A stretch of DNA of 64,000 nt from Brevibacterium antiquum CNRZ 918. GTDB taxonomy: Bacteria; Actinomycetota; Actinomycetes; Actinomycetales; Brevibacteriaceae. Below are positions 41,920 through 51,656 of this stretch, one piece after another; the stretch's first letter is position 1; the number at the start of each line of letters is the position of its first letter. Both the position numbers and the translations under genes were made by a program. The stretch is taken from the NCBI RefSeq assembly GCF_900169145.1, contig NZ_FXZD01000001.1, positions 372,001 to 436,000 on the forward strand. Direction: 5' to 3'. The notes beneath the pieces are model-generated. The model was not told the origin of the DNA. It saw nothing but the letters and a program-made list of their open reading frames with translations, and searched no databases.

Positions 41920-42699
41920 TCAGTCGGTCTCAGACTGCGCTTGGTCGTCCTTGGCGCCTGTGGATCCCTGTGGCTTTTCATCCTCGGGCTTCCGGTCCTC
42001 TGCCTTCTTGGGTTTGGAGCTGGTGAGGAGCTTGGTTTTGACGGTTGACGCGTATTTGTCGACGTATTCCTGCCCGGATAGCCGCAAGATCTCGTACATG
42101 ATCTCATCGGTGACGGAGCGCAGAAGGAACCTGTCGGTTGGAAGCCCCTCGTACTTGGAGAAGTCCATGGCGGACCCGAACACTATCCCGACACGTCGAA
42201 ATTTTGGGATCAGGCGGCCAGGGGGCTGGATTTGGTCGGTGCCGATGATCGCGACGGGAATCACTGGGGCACCGGACTCGAGGACCAGGCGGGCGATTCC
42301 AGTGCGGCCGCGGTAGAGCTTGCCGTCCGGTGATCGTGTGCCCTCCGGATAGATGCCCAGAGAGTTCCCTTCCCGCAGAACCTTGAGACCGGATTCCAGA
42401 GAGGCCTGCGAACCGGAACCCCCAGCCCTGTCCATCGGCAGCTGATTGTTGAGTTTGAAGAACCAGCGAGTGACGGCACCTTTGAGGCCGCGCCCGGTGA
42501 AATAGTCCTTCTTCGCCAGGTAGACGACGGGTCGAGGGGCGAGCAGGGGCACGAAGATCGAATCCATGAAGTGGTTGTGGTTTCCCGCGATGATCGCGGG
42601 GCCGTCGGACGGGAGATTGTCCAAACCGCGAACCCAGGGGCGGAAGAGAATCCGCAGAATGGGTCCGGCCACGACTCGTTTGAGAAACCAGTAGAACAC
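41920..42699 (-). CDS. 1-acyl-sn-glycerol-3-phosphate acyltransferase
   Basis: A PlsC-type membrane-associated acyltransferase for phosphatidic acid synthesis. About 259 residues from GTG 42699; a GTG at 42705 is also in frame, but the GGAAGG site would abut it, so 42699 fits better. The catalytic HX4D is in GNHNHFMDSIF, the glycerol-phosphate motif FKLNNQLPMDR, and the PEGTRSPDG motif follows. The C-terminus is long, charged and Lys/Glu-rich, unlike most PlsC proteins. No other lipid gene is adjacent. Confidence 0.88.
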   Translation of the reverse strand: MFYWFLKRVVAGPILRILFRPWVRGLDNLPSDGPAIIAGNHNHFMDSIFVPLLAPRPVVYLAKKDYFTGRGLKGAVTRWFFKLNNQLPMDRAGGSGSQASLESGLKVLREGNSLGIYPEGTRSPDGKLYRGRTGIARLVLESGAPVIPVAIIGTDQIQPPGRLIPKFRRVGIVFGSAMDFSKYEGLPTDRFLLRSVTDEIMYEILRLSGQEYVDKYASTVKTKLLTSSKPKKAEDRKPEDEKPQGSTGAKDDQAQSETD

Positions 42700-42785
42700 G
42701 AGCACCCTTCCCTGTCACGACTCTTTGTCGTCCTCGGACATCATATATCGACACCACCATCGCACTTTCATGCCATGCTGAAGCT

Positions 42786-43577
42786 ATGGAGATCGACTAC
42801 TCACCACAACCGGTGCCGACTGCACCCTACCGGCAGATTGCTCCGGACTCTGCGTCTGCTGTGCTGTTTCTCCATGGGATCACCGGTTCTCCGGCCGCGT
42901 GGTTTCCCATCGCTCGGGGGTTGAGCCATCACGGAATCAGCGTCAGCGTGCCGCTGCTTCCCGGACACGGCACTCGATGGCAGGACCTCAATGCCACGAC
43001 CTGGTCCGACTGGCTCGACGCCGCGAATGCAGAACTTAAGACACTCTCTCGAACTCACTCCCGGGTAGTGGTGGCCGGCTTGTCAATGGGCGGTGCACTG
43101 GCATTGGCACTGGGGGCCAGCGACTTGCCTCCCGACGAGCTCGTCCTCGTCAATCCGGCCCTCTACATCGATTCCCCGCTGACACCGATTCTGCCTGTTC
43201 TCAAACACGTTGTCGCCTCTGTGCCGGCGATCGGCGGAGACATCGCGCATCCGGACCGCTGTGAATATGCTTACGACCGCACACCTGTGGCCGCCATCGC
43301 CTCGTTCGCTTCGGCCCAGAGAACTCTTCGCGAAGACCTCTGGCGGATCGAATGCCCGGTCACACTCTTCGTCTCCGGTCGCGATGGCGTGGTCGGTCCG
43401 CGAACCCTCCGGACTTTGCGGTCACGTCTGCCCCAGCGGCCGACGATCCTATCCCTGCGGCGGTCCAAGCATGTAGCCACCCTTGACGTTGACGCGGACA
43501 TCATCGCCGAGGCGATCCTTGAGAAGGCGACATCCGCCGATCGCGCAACGCCGCGAACCCCCGACGCCGGGGAATAG
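42786..43577 (+). CDS. Alpha/beta hydrolase (carboxylesterase-like)
   Basis: A cytoplasmic esterase of 263 residues, similar to Est30-type carboxylesterases. The oxyanion-hole sequence is LFLHGITGSPAAW; the nucleophile is Ser in AGLSMGGALA; the acid is Asp in SGRDGVVGP; and the His is in RSKHVATLD. A small cap domain sits between. The substrate is unknown; monoacylglycerols or short esters are usual. Divergent from plsC with 86 bases between starts. The next membrane protein follows about 30 bases after. Confidence 0.87.
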   Translation: MEIDYSPQPVPTAPYRQIAPDSASAVLFLHGITGSPAAWFPIARGLSHHGISVSVPLLPGHGTRWQDLNATTWSDWLDAANAELKTLSRTHSRVVVAGLSMGGALALALGASDLPPDELVLVNPALYIDSPLTPILPVLKHVVASVPAIGGDIAHPDRCEYAYDRTPVAAIASFASAQRTLREDLWRIECPVTLFVSGRDGVVGPRTLRTLRSRLPQRPTILSLRRSKHVATLDVDADIIAEAILEKATSADRATPRTPDAGE

Positions 43578-43606
43578 AGACACCAAGAAGATTGCTGAGA
43601 GAAGAC

Positions 43607-44026
43607 ATGGACGACGAGGAGAACGAGGACTGGCGCGACGAAGTTCCCGAGTCCGAGCGGCTCGGTGATTCCTCGCGCATCAGTGACAGTCACTGGGAAG
43701 ATCTCGTCAATCAGATTGCCGAGCCCAGCGCGATGATGGGAGATATGCCTGTCGATGAGGTCAGAGAGAGACTCGAAGAAGAGGGGTGGGAACCCGGGCC
43801 GGCTGAGCCGATCGGCTGGCGCACTGCCTCGCCGACTCTGATGCTCTCTGTGATCGCAACGTTCGGCGCTGTCCTGCTGTTGGTTCTCGGCGCGATCTTC
43901 TTCCGACCGCTGCCCGGCTGGTTTCTGCTGGTCGGCATCGCTGTCGGCCTCGGTGGTGCGGTCGGACTGTTCTTTCATCTCCCGACGAACCATTCGTCTG
44001 ACGGGGGCAACGGTGCCTCGGTCTGA
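43607..44026 (+). CDS. Small two-helix membrane protein
   Basis: A 139-residue protein conserved in Micrococcales but without a known function. ATG 43607 follows AGAGAAG. The N-terminal half is very acidic (DDEENEDWRDEVPESERLGD) and probably cytoplasmic, followed by two membrane helices, MLSVIATFGAVLLLVLGAIFF and FLLVGIAVGLGGAVGLFFHL, joined by a short RPLPGW loop. It lies between the esterase and the exonuclease gene on the same strand. Confidence 0.75.
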   Translation: MDDEENEDWRDEVPESERLGDSSRISDSHWEDLVNQIAEPSAMMGDMPVDEVRERLEEEGWEPGPAEPIGWRTASPTLMLSVIATFGAVLLLVLGAIFFRPLPGWFLLVGIAVGLGGAVGLFFHLPTNHSSDGGNGASV

Positions 44027-44085
44027 TCCCGGAGTCGAACCTGGGACCGGTTTCTGTGTCAGGGGAGAGTGAAAGACTGGGGCAC

Positions 44086-45831
44086 ATGCCCACCCCATTC
44101 GACCGAGCGCCGACAGCTATCGCCTCCAAGCAGCTGTCGTTCGACAGCCTCGGCACTCCACTCCACGAGGTCACATTCGTCATCGTCGACCTGGAGACAA
44201 CCGGCACAACCGCCGGTAAGTCGGAGATCACGGAGATCGGTGCGGTCAAGACCCGCGGTGGTGAGATCCTCGGAGAATTCCAATCTCTGGTCAAACCTGA
44301 GGAATCGGTGATCAGCCCGTTCGTGGCACGTCTGACCGGAATCACTCATGCCATGGTCGATGATGCTCCCTCCATTCGCTCGGTGCTGCCAAGCTTCCTG
44401 GAATTCTCCATCGGTGCAGTGTTGGTTGCGCACAACGCTCCCTTCGACATCGGGTTCCTCCGCTCAGCCTGCGAAAAGCTCGACTACCACTGGCCCCAGC
44501 CGACTGTCCTCGACACCGTCACCCTGTCTCGACGAGTGGTGAGTCGCGATGAGGTCCGCAACCACAAGCTGTCGACGCTCGCTGCTCACTTCGGAACCGA
44601 GGTCTCTCCCGACCACAGGGCACTCTCCGATGCCAAAGCCACGGGAGAGGTGCTGCATAGGGTGCTCGAGCGATTCGGCGGCTATGGCATCACGACTCTC
44701 GAAGAACTGGCCACGGTTCGACAGGCCGGGTGGGCGAAGCGCCAGGCCAAATCGCATCTGGCCAAGGGAGTTCCGTCCGCACCGGGCGTCTACATGTTCC
44801 TCGATGGAACTCGACGAGTCCTCTACATCGGCAAATCGGGCAACATGGCACGCCGAGTCCGCGGGTACTTCAACGCTTCGGAGAACCGCGGCCGGATGGC
44901 TGAGATGATCACAGCAGCCCAGGAAGTCAGCTGCCTGCCGTGCGCGCACGCGCTTGAGGCCGAGGTCAGAGAGATTCGTCTGATCGGAGAGCTCGCCCCG
45001 CCGTACAACCGTCGTTCGAAGAACCCTGAACGCAATTCCTGGATCGTACTCAGCGATGAGGCATATCCCCGTCTGTCGGTCGTTCGGTCGAACACAGCAT
45101 TGGAGAAGTCACCCGCAACGCCCATGGGCCCGTTCCGATCACGTAAGTCAGCCCAGGCGGTGAAGGAGCTTCTCGACACTCTCTACCCGGTCAAACGGTG
45201 CACGGCGAAGATCACGCCCGCCAACCTCAGCTCACATCGTCCGTGTGTGAGTTCTCAGGTCGGTCAGTGCGGAGGACCCTGTGCGGGGGTGAGAGACAGA
45301 CAGGCCTACCTGGCCGACATCACCGGGCTGATCACGGTCATGGACGGGGAATATTCATCGCTGCGCAGTCTGTCGACCCAGCGAATGTCCCGATTGGCCA
45401 CCGAAGCCAGGTACGAGACAGCCGGCGAGGTGCGCGATGCCATGCGTGCGAGCCTCTCAAACGCAGCACGGGCCGAGTCAGTTCGTGCACTGCGGGACAT
45501 ACCTGAGATCCTCGCGTACACTCCAGGACCGGAGGGCGGACTCGATCTCGCCGTCATTCGACACGGGAAGCTGGCCGCCGCCACACACACCCGTGGCTCG
45601 GGAGACGTCGACGAGGCCTTCGCCGCCATCCGCGCGACTGCGGAATGGGTCCCTGCACCAGGGAAACTTCCGGCAACCTCCGACTCTCTGCCGGAAGAGA
45701 CGCGTCTCCTGTCCCAATGGCTGCAGTCAGCGACCCTGACCTCGATGCAGGGAGCTTGGGCGCTCCCCCGTACCGGGGCGAACTTTCACGCGCAGGAATC
45801 AGGGACGGTTCGTCTCGGCGACCCTGTGTGA
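44086..45831 (+). CDS. DEDDh exonuclease / GIY-YIG endonuclease fusion (DnaQ-UvrC type)
   Basis: A 581-residue nuclease known in actinobacteria (Rv2191 type). Residues 30-200 are a DnaQ-like exonuclease: VDLETTG (34-40), AHNAPFD (115-121), DHRALSDAK (176-184). Residues 230-320 are a GIY-YIG domain like the N-terminus of UvrC and Cho: GVYMFLDG, VLYIGKSGN, and Glu 292. The rest matches the UvrC middle region, with VGQCGGPCAG, but it has no RNase H-like second nuclease and no helix-hairpin-helix. It is likely a DNA-repair nuclease. ATG 44086 is preferred; GTG 44056 is also in frame. Its end overlaps trpD. Confidence 0.88.
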   Translation: MPTPFDRAPTAIASKQLSFDSLGTPLHEVTFVIVDLETTGTTAGKSEITEIGAVKTRGGEILGEFQSLVKPEESVISPFVARLTGITHAMVDDAPSIRSVLPSFLEFSIGAVLVAHNAPFDIGFLRSACEKLDYHWPQPTVLDTVTLSRRVVSRDEVRNHKLSTLAAHFGTEVSPDHRALSDAKATGEVLHRVLERFGGYGITTLEELATVRQAGWAKRQAKSHLAKGVPSAPGVYMFLDGTRRVLYIGKSGNMARRVRGYFNASENRGRMAEMITAAQEVSCLPCAHALEAEVREIRLIGELAPPYNRRSKNPERNSWIVLSDEAYPRLSVVRSNTALEKSPATPMGPFRSRKSAQAVKELLDTLYPVKRCTAKITPANLSSHRPCVSSQVGQCGGPCAGVRDRQAYLADITGLITVMDGEYSSLRSLSTQRMSRLATEARYETAGEVRDAMRASLSNAARAESVRALRDIPEILAYTPGPEGGLDLAVIRHGKLAAATHTRGSGDVDEAFAAIRATAEWVPAPGKLPATSDSLPEETRLLSQWLQSATLTSMQGAWALPRTGANFHAQESGTVRLGDPV

Positions 45832-46920
45832 GACCTCAATCAGCTGCCTAAGCTTCTGTGCACCGAGACCGGCATCGACCGTCTCCTCTGCAATGACCAG
45901 CTTCGCCGCCATCCGCTCGGTCAGGCTCCCCACCGCAGACTCATCGGCCGCGACGAGCGCCGCTGCTGTATTGATGAGTACGATGTCGCGTACCGGTGAC
46001 TTCTCTCCGTTGAGCACCGATCGGGTGATCTCGGCATTCTGTTCAGGGCCGCCACCGCGCAGATCGTTCTTTGTGACACGCTCAAGGCCCAGATCCTGGG
46101 CATCGAAGGTCATGTGTTCGACCTCACCGTGACGAATCTCCCACACATCATTGACGTCGGTGTTGCTCAATTCATCCAGCCCATCCCGCGAACGGAACAC
46201 GAGCGCCTGGTGACCACGCTTGGCCAAGGTTCCGACGACCAAGGGTGCCATCTGAGCATCAGCGACACCGATCGCGGTATGACGAGCGCGGGCCGGATTT
46301 GTCAGCGGTCCGAGGATATTAAATGCGGTCGGCACATTGATCTGACGTCGAACTGCCGCCACGAACTGCATCGACGGATGGAAGACGTTGGCAAAGCAGA
46401 ACGCCAGGCCGACCTCCTTCGCGATGGTCCCAGTCTGTTCCGGCGTGATGTCGAAGCGAACACCGAGAGCCTCGAGCACATCAGCGGAGCCAGAGGCAGA
46501 GGAAGTCGCACGGTTGCCATGCTTGACGACACGCTGCCCGCTCGCGGAGATGATCATCGCCGCGGTTGAGGAGATGTTGGCAGTCTTTGCCCGATCGCCA
46601 CCGGTGCCGACGATGTCGACAGAATCCTCGAGACCCGGCAACTGCACGGCGTGGTCCATCATGGCGGAGACCAAGCCGGCTATTTCGGCAACAGTCTCAC
46701 CCTTCGTGTGATGTGCCACGAGAAATGCGGCCATTGTCACATCGGGCGTCTGTCCCGACATGATCTGGTCCATTGCCCACGCTGCGGCGGACTCGTCGAG
46801 ATCCTGCTGGTGCATGAGTGTCATGAGCAGATCGGGCCAGCTGTAGGAGGCGCCCTCGGATGTGGTTCGGAGCCCGGAATCCTGTGTTTCCGGGCCTGTC
46901 GTACGCGGTGTCTCCGTCAT
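45799..46920 (-). CDS. trpD: Anthranilate phosphoribosyltransferase
   Basis: Second step of tryptophan synthesis: joins anthranilate and PRPP. 373 residues; the N-terminal 25 or so form an extra tail, and the rest fits the family length. The PRPP loop is VDIVGTGGDRAKTANIS, followed by KHGNRATSSASGSADVLEALG; the anthranilate channel residues follow (FANVFHPSMQFV, NILGPLTNPA), and DGLDELSN. No other trp genes are adjacent, so the pathway is dispersed. The 3' end overlaps the end of the nuclease gene by 33 bases. Confidence 0.95.
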   Translation of the reverse strand: MTETPRTTGPETQDSGLRTTSEGASYSWPDLLMTLMHQQDLDESAAAWAMDQIMSGQTPDVTMAAFLVAHHTKGETVAEIAGLVSAMMDHAVQLPGLEDSVDIVGTGGDRAKTANISSTAAMIISASGQRVVKHGNRATSSASGSADVLEALGVRFDITPEQTGTIAKEVGLAFCFANVFHPSMQFVAAVRRQINVPTAFNILGPLTNPARARHTAIGVADAQMAPLVVGTLAKRGHQALVFRSRDGLDELSNTDVNDVWEIRHGEVEHMTFDAQDLGLERVTKNDLRGGGPEQNAEITRSVLNGEKSPVRDIVLINTAAALVAADESAVGSLTERMAAKLVIAEETVDAGLGAQKLRQLIEVSHRVAETNRP

Positions 46921-47055
46921 CCGAATGAGCTCTCCTTAGGAACTTCCACCACCTCTGACTACGAGATGGAACTTACCTGCGGAATCCTATCGTGTCTTCG
47001 ACACGCGGGGGCAAGGTGATCCCCATACGAGATTCCGGCACCAAATCAAGGTTTT

Positions 47056-47073
47056 CGCTACACGGTGTAGAAA
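47056..47073. promoter_or_regulatory. Palindromic motif upstream of ctaE-qcrCAB
   Basis: CGCTACACGGTGTAGAAA, containing the perfect palindrome CTACAC-G-GTGTAG (47058-47070), 27 bases before the ctaE start. It is 15/18 identical to a motif upstream of ctaC at 56913. Confidence 0.55.
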
Positions 47074-47099
47074 AATATTCACCGAAAGCTGGGTAAAAG

Positions 47100-47774
47100 A
47101 TGAAAACTCACCCCGAGACGAGTAATAATGGGGTTGTGTCAACTGCCACTGCATCTCAAACAGCGCCAGCACATCCGGTTGTCAATCGTCCGAATGTGAC
47201 CACGGTGGGCTTCATCGTGTTCCTCGCGAGCGACCTGATGTTCTTTGCCGCGCTCTTCGCCATGTACTTCACCATTCGATCCGTCGTACCGGAATTATGG
47301 GAGACCCAGACAGAGGTCCTCGACATTCCATACGCGCTCGGCAACACGCTCATTTTGGTGTCGTCTTCATTCACCTGCCAGCTGGGCGTCTTCGCAGCAG
47401 AAAGGTTCCGGCCGCGCCGCACAGGCTCTCTGTTCAACATCGCCAAATGGGGAATGGTCGAGTGGTTCTACCTCACCTTCCTTCTGGGTGCGATCTTCGT
47501 CTCCGGTCAGGTGATGGAATACGCCACTCTGGTCAGCGAGGGGATCGCCATCAACACAGATGGCTATGGCTCCGTCTTCTACCTGACCACCGGGTTCCAC
47601 GGTATTCACGTGACCATCGGACTCATCTGCTTCCTGCTTGTGATCGGACGAGCATATGGGGCAAAGAAGTTCGGTCATCATGAGGCCACATTCGCGATTT
47701 GCGTGTCCTACTACTGGCACTTCGTCGACGTCGTCTGGGTGGGTCTCTTCGGAGTCATCTACCTCCTCCAGTAG
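47100..47774 (+). CDS. ctaE: Cytochrome c oxidase subunit III
   Basis: Subunit III of the aa3 oxidase, 224 residues with five membrane helices, as in other actinobacteria (two fewer than the mitochondrial type). [20 protein letters not shown] is the first helix, then [20 protein letters not shown], and the conserved FHGIHVTIG and [10 protein letters not shown] near the end. No strong ribosome site precedes the ATG. It heads the ctaE-qcrC-qcrA-qcrB operon, the standard order for the bcc-aa3 supercomplex. Confidence 0.95.
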   Translation: MKTHPETSNNGVVSTATASQTAPAHPVVNRPNVTTVGFIVFLASDLMFFAALFAMYFTIRSVVPELWETQTEVLDIPYALGNTLILVSSSFTCQLGVFAAERFRPRRTGSLFNIAKWGMVEWFYLTFLLGAIFVSGQVMEYATLVSEGIAINTDGYGSVFYLTTGFHGIHVTIGLICFLLVIGRAYGAKKFGHHEATFAICVSYYWHFVDVVWVGLFGVIYLLQ

Positions 47775-47831
47775 TCGGCTCGAGATGCTAGGCCATTCGG
47801 ACTCACAACATTCAAAGCAAAGGACGATCAC

Positions 47832-48617
47832 GTGAAGCTTTTAGCAGATCGCCGCAGGCATCCAATGGCACTGGTTGTGCTGCTCTTGGTGGGCCTGCTG
47901 ATGACTGGCGGAGCCTACGCACTCTTCACTCAGACCTCGAGTGCCAAGGCAGATACTGCCAGCGCATCGGATGTCGACGAAGGCAAGAAGCTCTTCGCCG
48001 CGAACTGTGCAACATGCCACGGTCTCAGCGGCGAGGGTTCGAAGGCTGGGCCGGGTCTCATCGGTGTCGGCGCCGCAGCCGTCGACTTCCAGGTCGGAAC
48101 CGGACGTATGCCGCTGCAGGCCAATGGCCCGCAGGCGCGGACCAAGGAACCTCAGTTCGATGAGGACCAGACTGCTCAGCTTGCCGCCTATGTCGCCTCG
48201 CTGGGCCCTGGGCCCGCGGTTCCTGCGGACGAAAACATCGACGCATCCAAGGGCGATCCTGCAGCAGGTGGCGGTCTCTTCCGCACCAACTGCGCCATGT
48301 GCCACAACGTGGTCGGCGCCGGCGGTGCTCTCACACGAGGCAAATACGCTCCAAACCTGTCGGATGTCTCCGAGAAGCATCTTTACGAAGCGATGCAGAC
48401 CGGCCCGCAGAATATGCCAATCTTCAACGACGCGAACCTGACTCCTGACGACAAGCGCGACGTGCTCGCCTATGTCAAAGAGGTCTCAGATACTCCCTCA
48501 CCGGGTGGCTTCAAGCTGGGCTCCCTGGGACCTGTGGCTGAAGGACTCTTCATCTGGTTCTTCGGACTCAGCGCGGTCATCGGACTGACAGTATGGCTGT
48601 CATCCAGGGCAAAGTGA
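47832..48617 (+). CDS. qcrC: Diheme cytochrome c subunit of the bcc complex
   Basis: The c-type cytochrome of the actinobacterial bcc complex, 261 residues. Two CxxCH heme sites are present: CATCHGLSG near residue 59 and CAMCHNVVG near 155, so electrons pass straight to the aa3 oxidase without a mobile carrier. An N-terminal helix (MALVVLLLVGLLMTGGAYAL) and a C-terminal helix (GLFIWFFGLSAVIGLTVWL) anchor it. GTG start. It is 57 bases after ctaE. Confidence 0.96.
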   Translation: MKLLADRRRHPMALVVLLLVGLLMTGGAYALFTQTSSAKADTASASDVDEGKKLFAANCATCHGLSGEGSKAGPGLIGVGAAAVDFQVGTGRMPLQANGPQARTKEPQFDEDQTAQLAAYVASLGPGPAVPADENIDASKGDPAAGGGLFRTNCAMCHNVVGAGGALTRGKYAPNLSDVSEKHLYEAMQTGPQNMPIFNDANLTPDDKRDVLAYVKEVSDTPSPGGFKLGSLGPVAEGLFIWFFGLSAVIGLTVWLSSRAK

Positions 48618-48666
48618 GTCAGTCAATGTCGTTCAGTAACCATCACGAGAAAAGACGGGGAATTCA

Positions 48667-49710
48667 ATGACCTCGAAAGACCACTTCGGCGGCGGCAGCC
48701 AGCTCGAGGAGTTGAATGGGTTCACGAACCCGGGGCTGCCGGAACACAAGCCCCGGATCGCTGACCGTGATCCGAAAGCCGCGAAGGTCGCCGAACGCCA
48801 GGTGGCGTTGTGGTTTGTCCTGTCCATGGTCGGAACCATCTGGTTCATCGTCGCCTATTTCCTGTTCACCCCTGGCGAGACGATGGCGAGCATTCGACTC
48901 CACAACACCTCTATCGGCCTTGGCGCCGCGGTAGCGATGTTCTCCATCGGCTTCGGCGCTGTCCTCTGGGCGAAGAACCTTATGAGCGATCATGAGGGAA
49001 TCGATGAGCGTCACGACATCGGAGGCAGTGAAGAGGATCAGGCTGTTGCCCTCGAGATCCTGCACCAGGCGAAGGAGGAGTCGGGAATCGCTCGACGTCC
49101 CCTCCTGCGCAATACACTCATCGCGGCACTGGCCATCGCTCCCCTGCCTGCAGTTCTTGTCTTCCGCGACCTGGGGCCGCTGCCTGGGGACAAGATGTTC
49201 CACACACTCTGGGACAAAGGCGTTCGACTGATCCAGGATCCGGGCGGCATTCCATCGATGGAATCCGAACGCCCAATCAAGGCAGACGACGTCACCATCG
49301 GTTCGGCTTATCACGTGCTGCCATCCGGCATCGGCGATGAAGAGAACGCTGAGCACCCGCTGAATGAGAAGGCCAAAGCTGCCGTTCTCCTCATGCGCAT
49401 CAATCCCAACGAACTCAAAGAGGATCCGGATCGCAAGGGCTGGTCACACGACGGTATCGTCGCGTACTCCAAGATCTGCACCCATGTCGGTTGCCCCGTC
49501 GCACTGTATGAGCACCAGACACACCATCTGCTCTGCCCTTGCCACCAGTCGACCTTCGATGTGACCGAACACTGCAAGGTCATCTTCGGCCCGGCCAAAC
49601 GTCCACTTCCGCAGCTGCCCATCTCGGTCGACAGCGACGGCTACCTGGTCGCACAGTCGGACTTCCCTGAGCCCGTCGGACCTACGTTCTGGGAGATCAA
49701 TCACCCATGA
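48667..49710 (+). CDS. qcrA: Rieske iron-sulfur subunit of the bcc complex
   Basis: A 347-residue Rieske protein with three membrane helices before the soluble domain, longer than the usual one-helix type, as in other actinobacteria. The 2Fe-2S ligands are in CTHVGCPVAL and CPCHQSTFD, the second being two residues longer than in chloroplast Rieske proteins. The start ATG follows AAGACGGGGAA. The stop overlaps the qcrB start in an ATGA junction. Confidence 0.96.
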   Translation: MTSKDHFGGGSQLEELNGFTNPGLPEHKPRIADRDPKAAKVAERQVALWFVLSMVGTIWFIVAYFLFTPGETMASIRLHNTSIGLGAAVAMFSIGFGAVLWAKNLMSDHEGIDERHDIGGSEEDQAVALEILHQAKEESGIARRPLLRNTLIAALAIAPLPAVLVFRDLGPLPGDKMFHTLWDKGVRLIQDPGGIPSMESERPIKADDVTIGSAYHVLPSGIGDEENAEHPLNEKAKAAVLLMRINPNELKEDPDRKGWSHDGIVAYSKICTHVGCPVALYEHQTHHLLCPCHQSTFDVTEHCKVIFGPAKRPLPQLPISVDSDGYLVAQSDFPEPVGPTFWEINHP

Positions 49711-51332
49711 GTACTACACAACCCACAACCACCATCGGGAAGGCCGCGAACTTCGCCGAAACGCGCGCCGGGGCTTCGGTCCTCGTTCGGGAGTTCGGAC
49801 GGAAGATCTTTCCTTCCCACTGGTCGTTCATGCTCGGCGAGGTCGCTCTCTACAGCTTCGTCATCGTTATCCTCTCCGGAACGTTCCTGACCTTCTTCTT
49901 CACCCCGGCGATGGGTGAGATGCACTACCAAGGTCCCTGGGCGCCGCTGCGCGGAATCGAGATCTCAGAGGCATACAATTCGACCTTGGCGATCTCATTC
50001 GAGATACGCGGTGGTCTGTTCATCCGCCAGATGCACCACTGGGGCGCGTTGCTGTTCGTTGCCGCACTCAGCATCCACATGTTGCGAGTGTTCTTTACTG
50101 GTGCGTTCCGGCGCCCTCGCGAGCTCAACTGGATCGTCGGTGTGCTCCTGGTCATCATGGGTATGGCAGCAGGTTTCACCGGCTACTCACTTCCCGATGA
50201 TCTGCTCTCGGGCAACGGTCTGAGGATCATTGACGGAATCGTCAAATCACTGCCCCTAGTCGGAACGTATCTCTCGTTCTTCATCTTCGGCGGCGAGTTC
50301 CCCGGCACCGATATCGTCGCTCGGCTCTACTCGCTTCACATTATGATCGTCCCCGCGCTGCTGATCGCTTTGATAGGCATCCACCTGGTGTTCGTCGTCG
50401 TGCACAAGCACACGCAGTACCCAGGTGCAGGCAACACCGAGAAGAACGTGGTGGGCGAGCCTGTTCTGCCGACATTCGCGGCCAAGGGCGGAGGATTCTT
50501 CTTCCTCATCTTCGGTCTGGTGTCATTGATTTCAGCCTTGTTCACGATCAACCCGATCTGGAACTACGGACCCTACGACCCATCACCAGTGTCTGCAGGC
50601 ACGCAGCCCGACTGGTACATCGGTTGGGCAGACGGCTTCCTGCGCATCGTTCCAGGCTGGCTCGAGTTCTACATCGCCGGTTGGCCGATCTCATTGAATA
50701 TCAACAGCGCGGTCGTTGTCATGGGCGGCGTCTTCGGAGCCATGTTCATCTATCCGTTCTTCGAGTCGTGGCTGCTCAAGGACAAGCGTGAACACCACAT
50801 CCTCGATCGCCCGCGCAACAACCCCACCCGCACTGCCATCGGTGTTGCAGGAATAATCTTCTACTGCAACATGTGGGCCGCAGCCTCGGGCGATATCGTT
50901 GCCGTGTTCTTCCAGATGTCACTCAACGACATGATCTACATATTCCGTATCCTCTTCTTCGTTGGGCCGATCATCGGCTACATCATTACGAAGCGGATGT
51001 GCATCGGTCTGCAGCGCAAGGATCGCGAGATCGCACTGCACGGACGGGAGACGGCCAACATCATCCGGCTCCCCCATGGCGAGTTCCTTGAGCGTCACGA
51101 AGCTCTGCCTCCCCACAAACTGTGGAAGCTGACAGCATTCGAGTCGCCTTCGCACACGCCGGCGGAACCGAATGAGGACGGGAAGATCACCGGACTCGAG
51201 AAGTTCCGTGCGAAGCTGTCCAAGTTCTTCTTCGAAGACCGTGTTTCGCCGGTAACGAAGCGGGAGCTCGATGCATCGCATCACGACCATGATTCGGTTG
51301 AGTCCAATACCCACAACCAGATCGGTTACTGA
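49707..51332 (+). CDS. qcrB: Cytochrome b subunit of the bcc complex
   Basis: A 541-residue cytochrome b with eight or nine membrane helices. The paired heme ligands lie in QMHHWGALLFVAALSIHMLR when read in two parts (RQMHHWGALL and SIHMLRVFF) and later SLHIMIVPALLIALIGIHLV in the next helix pair; the Qo-site motif is PDWYIGWADGF. The long C-terminal cytoplasmic tail (about 120 residues) is typical for actinobacteria. It closes the operon, followed by an unusually long hairpin. Confidence 0.96.
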   Translation: MSTTQPTTTIGKAANFAETRAGASVLVREFGRKIFPSHWSFMLGEVALYSFVIVILSGTFLTFFFTPAMGEMHYQGPWAPLRGIEISEAYNSTLAISFEIRGGLFIRQMHHWGALLFVAALSIHMLRVFFTGAFRRPRELNWIVGVLLVIMGMAAGFTGYSLPDDLLSGNGLRIIDGIVKSLPLVGTYLSFFIFGGEFPGTDIVARLYSLHIMIVPALLIALIGIHLVFVVVHKHTQYPGAGNTEKNVVGEPVLPTFAAKGGGFFFLIFGLVSLISALFTINPIWNYGPYDPSPVSAGTQPDWYIGWADGFLRIVPGWLEFYIAGWPISLNINSAVVVMGGVFGAMFIYPFFESWLLKDKREHHILDRPRNNPTRTAIGVAGIIFYCNMWAAASGDIVAVFFQMSLNDMIYIFRILFFVGPIIGYIITKRMCIGLQRKDREIALHGRETANIIRLPHGEFLERHEALPPHKLWKLTAFESPSHTPAEPNEDGKITGLEKFRAKLSKFFFEDRVSPVTKRELDASHHDHDSVESNTHNQIGY

Positions 51333-51370
51333 TATAGCCGGAGTTCACGATTCGCCATCCTAGCGAATCG

Positions 51371-51424
51371 GACGGCACGAATGAGGGGCCCAGCATTACT
51401 GCTGGGCCCCTCATTCGTGCCGTC
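51371..51424. terminator. 25-bp perfect hairpin terminator after qcrB
   Basis: A 25-bp perfect stem (51371-51395 with 51400-51424), 4-base loop TTAC, 39 bases after the qcrB stop. No T-run follows, yet the length leaves little doubt. Confidence 0.9.
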
Positions 51425-51656
51425 ATCGATCGTGTCCGCACCCGTCACCTTTGATGATTGGGGTGATTTGTCAACGGGTGAGTGAACGACTCAGGTAGTC
51501 GCTGCGCGAGAGGCCGAAGGGACGAGACATCGGGCATGTCGTTAGCGCGCGGGGCCGACACCCCAGTGCCGGAACTCTCCAGTTCCAGACTGACACCCTC
51601 CCCTGCGGCCTGACTCGTCTGATCAACGCGAGTTGATGGTGTCACAGCCCTTAACG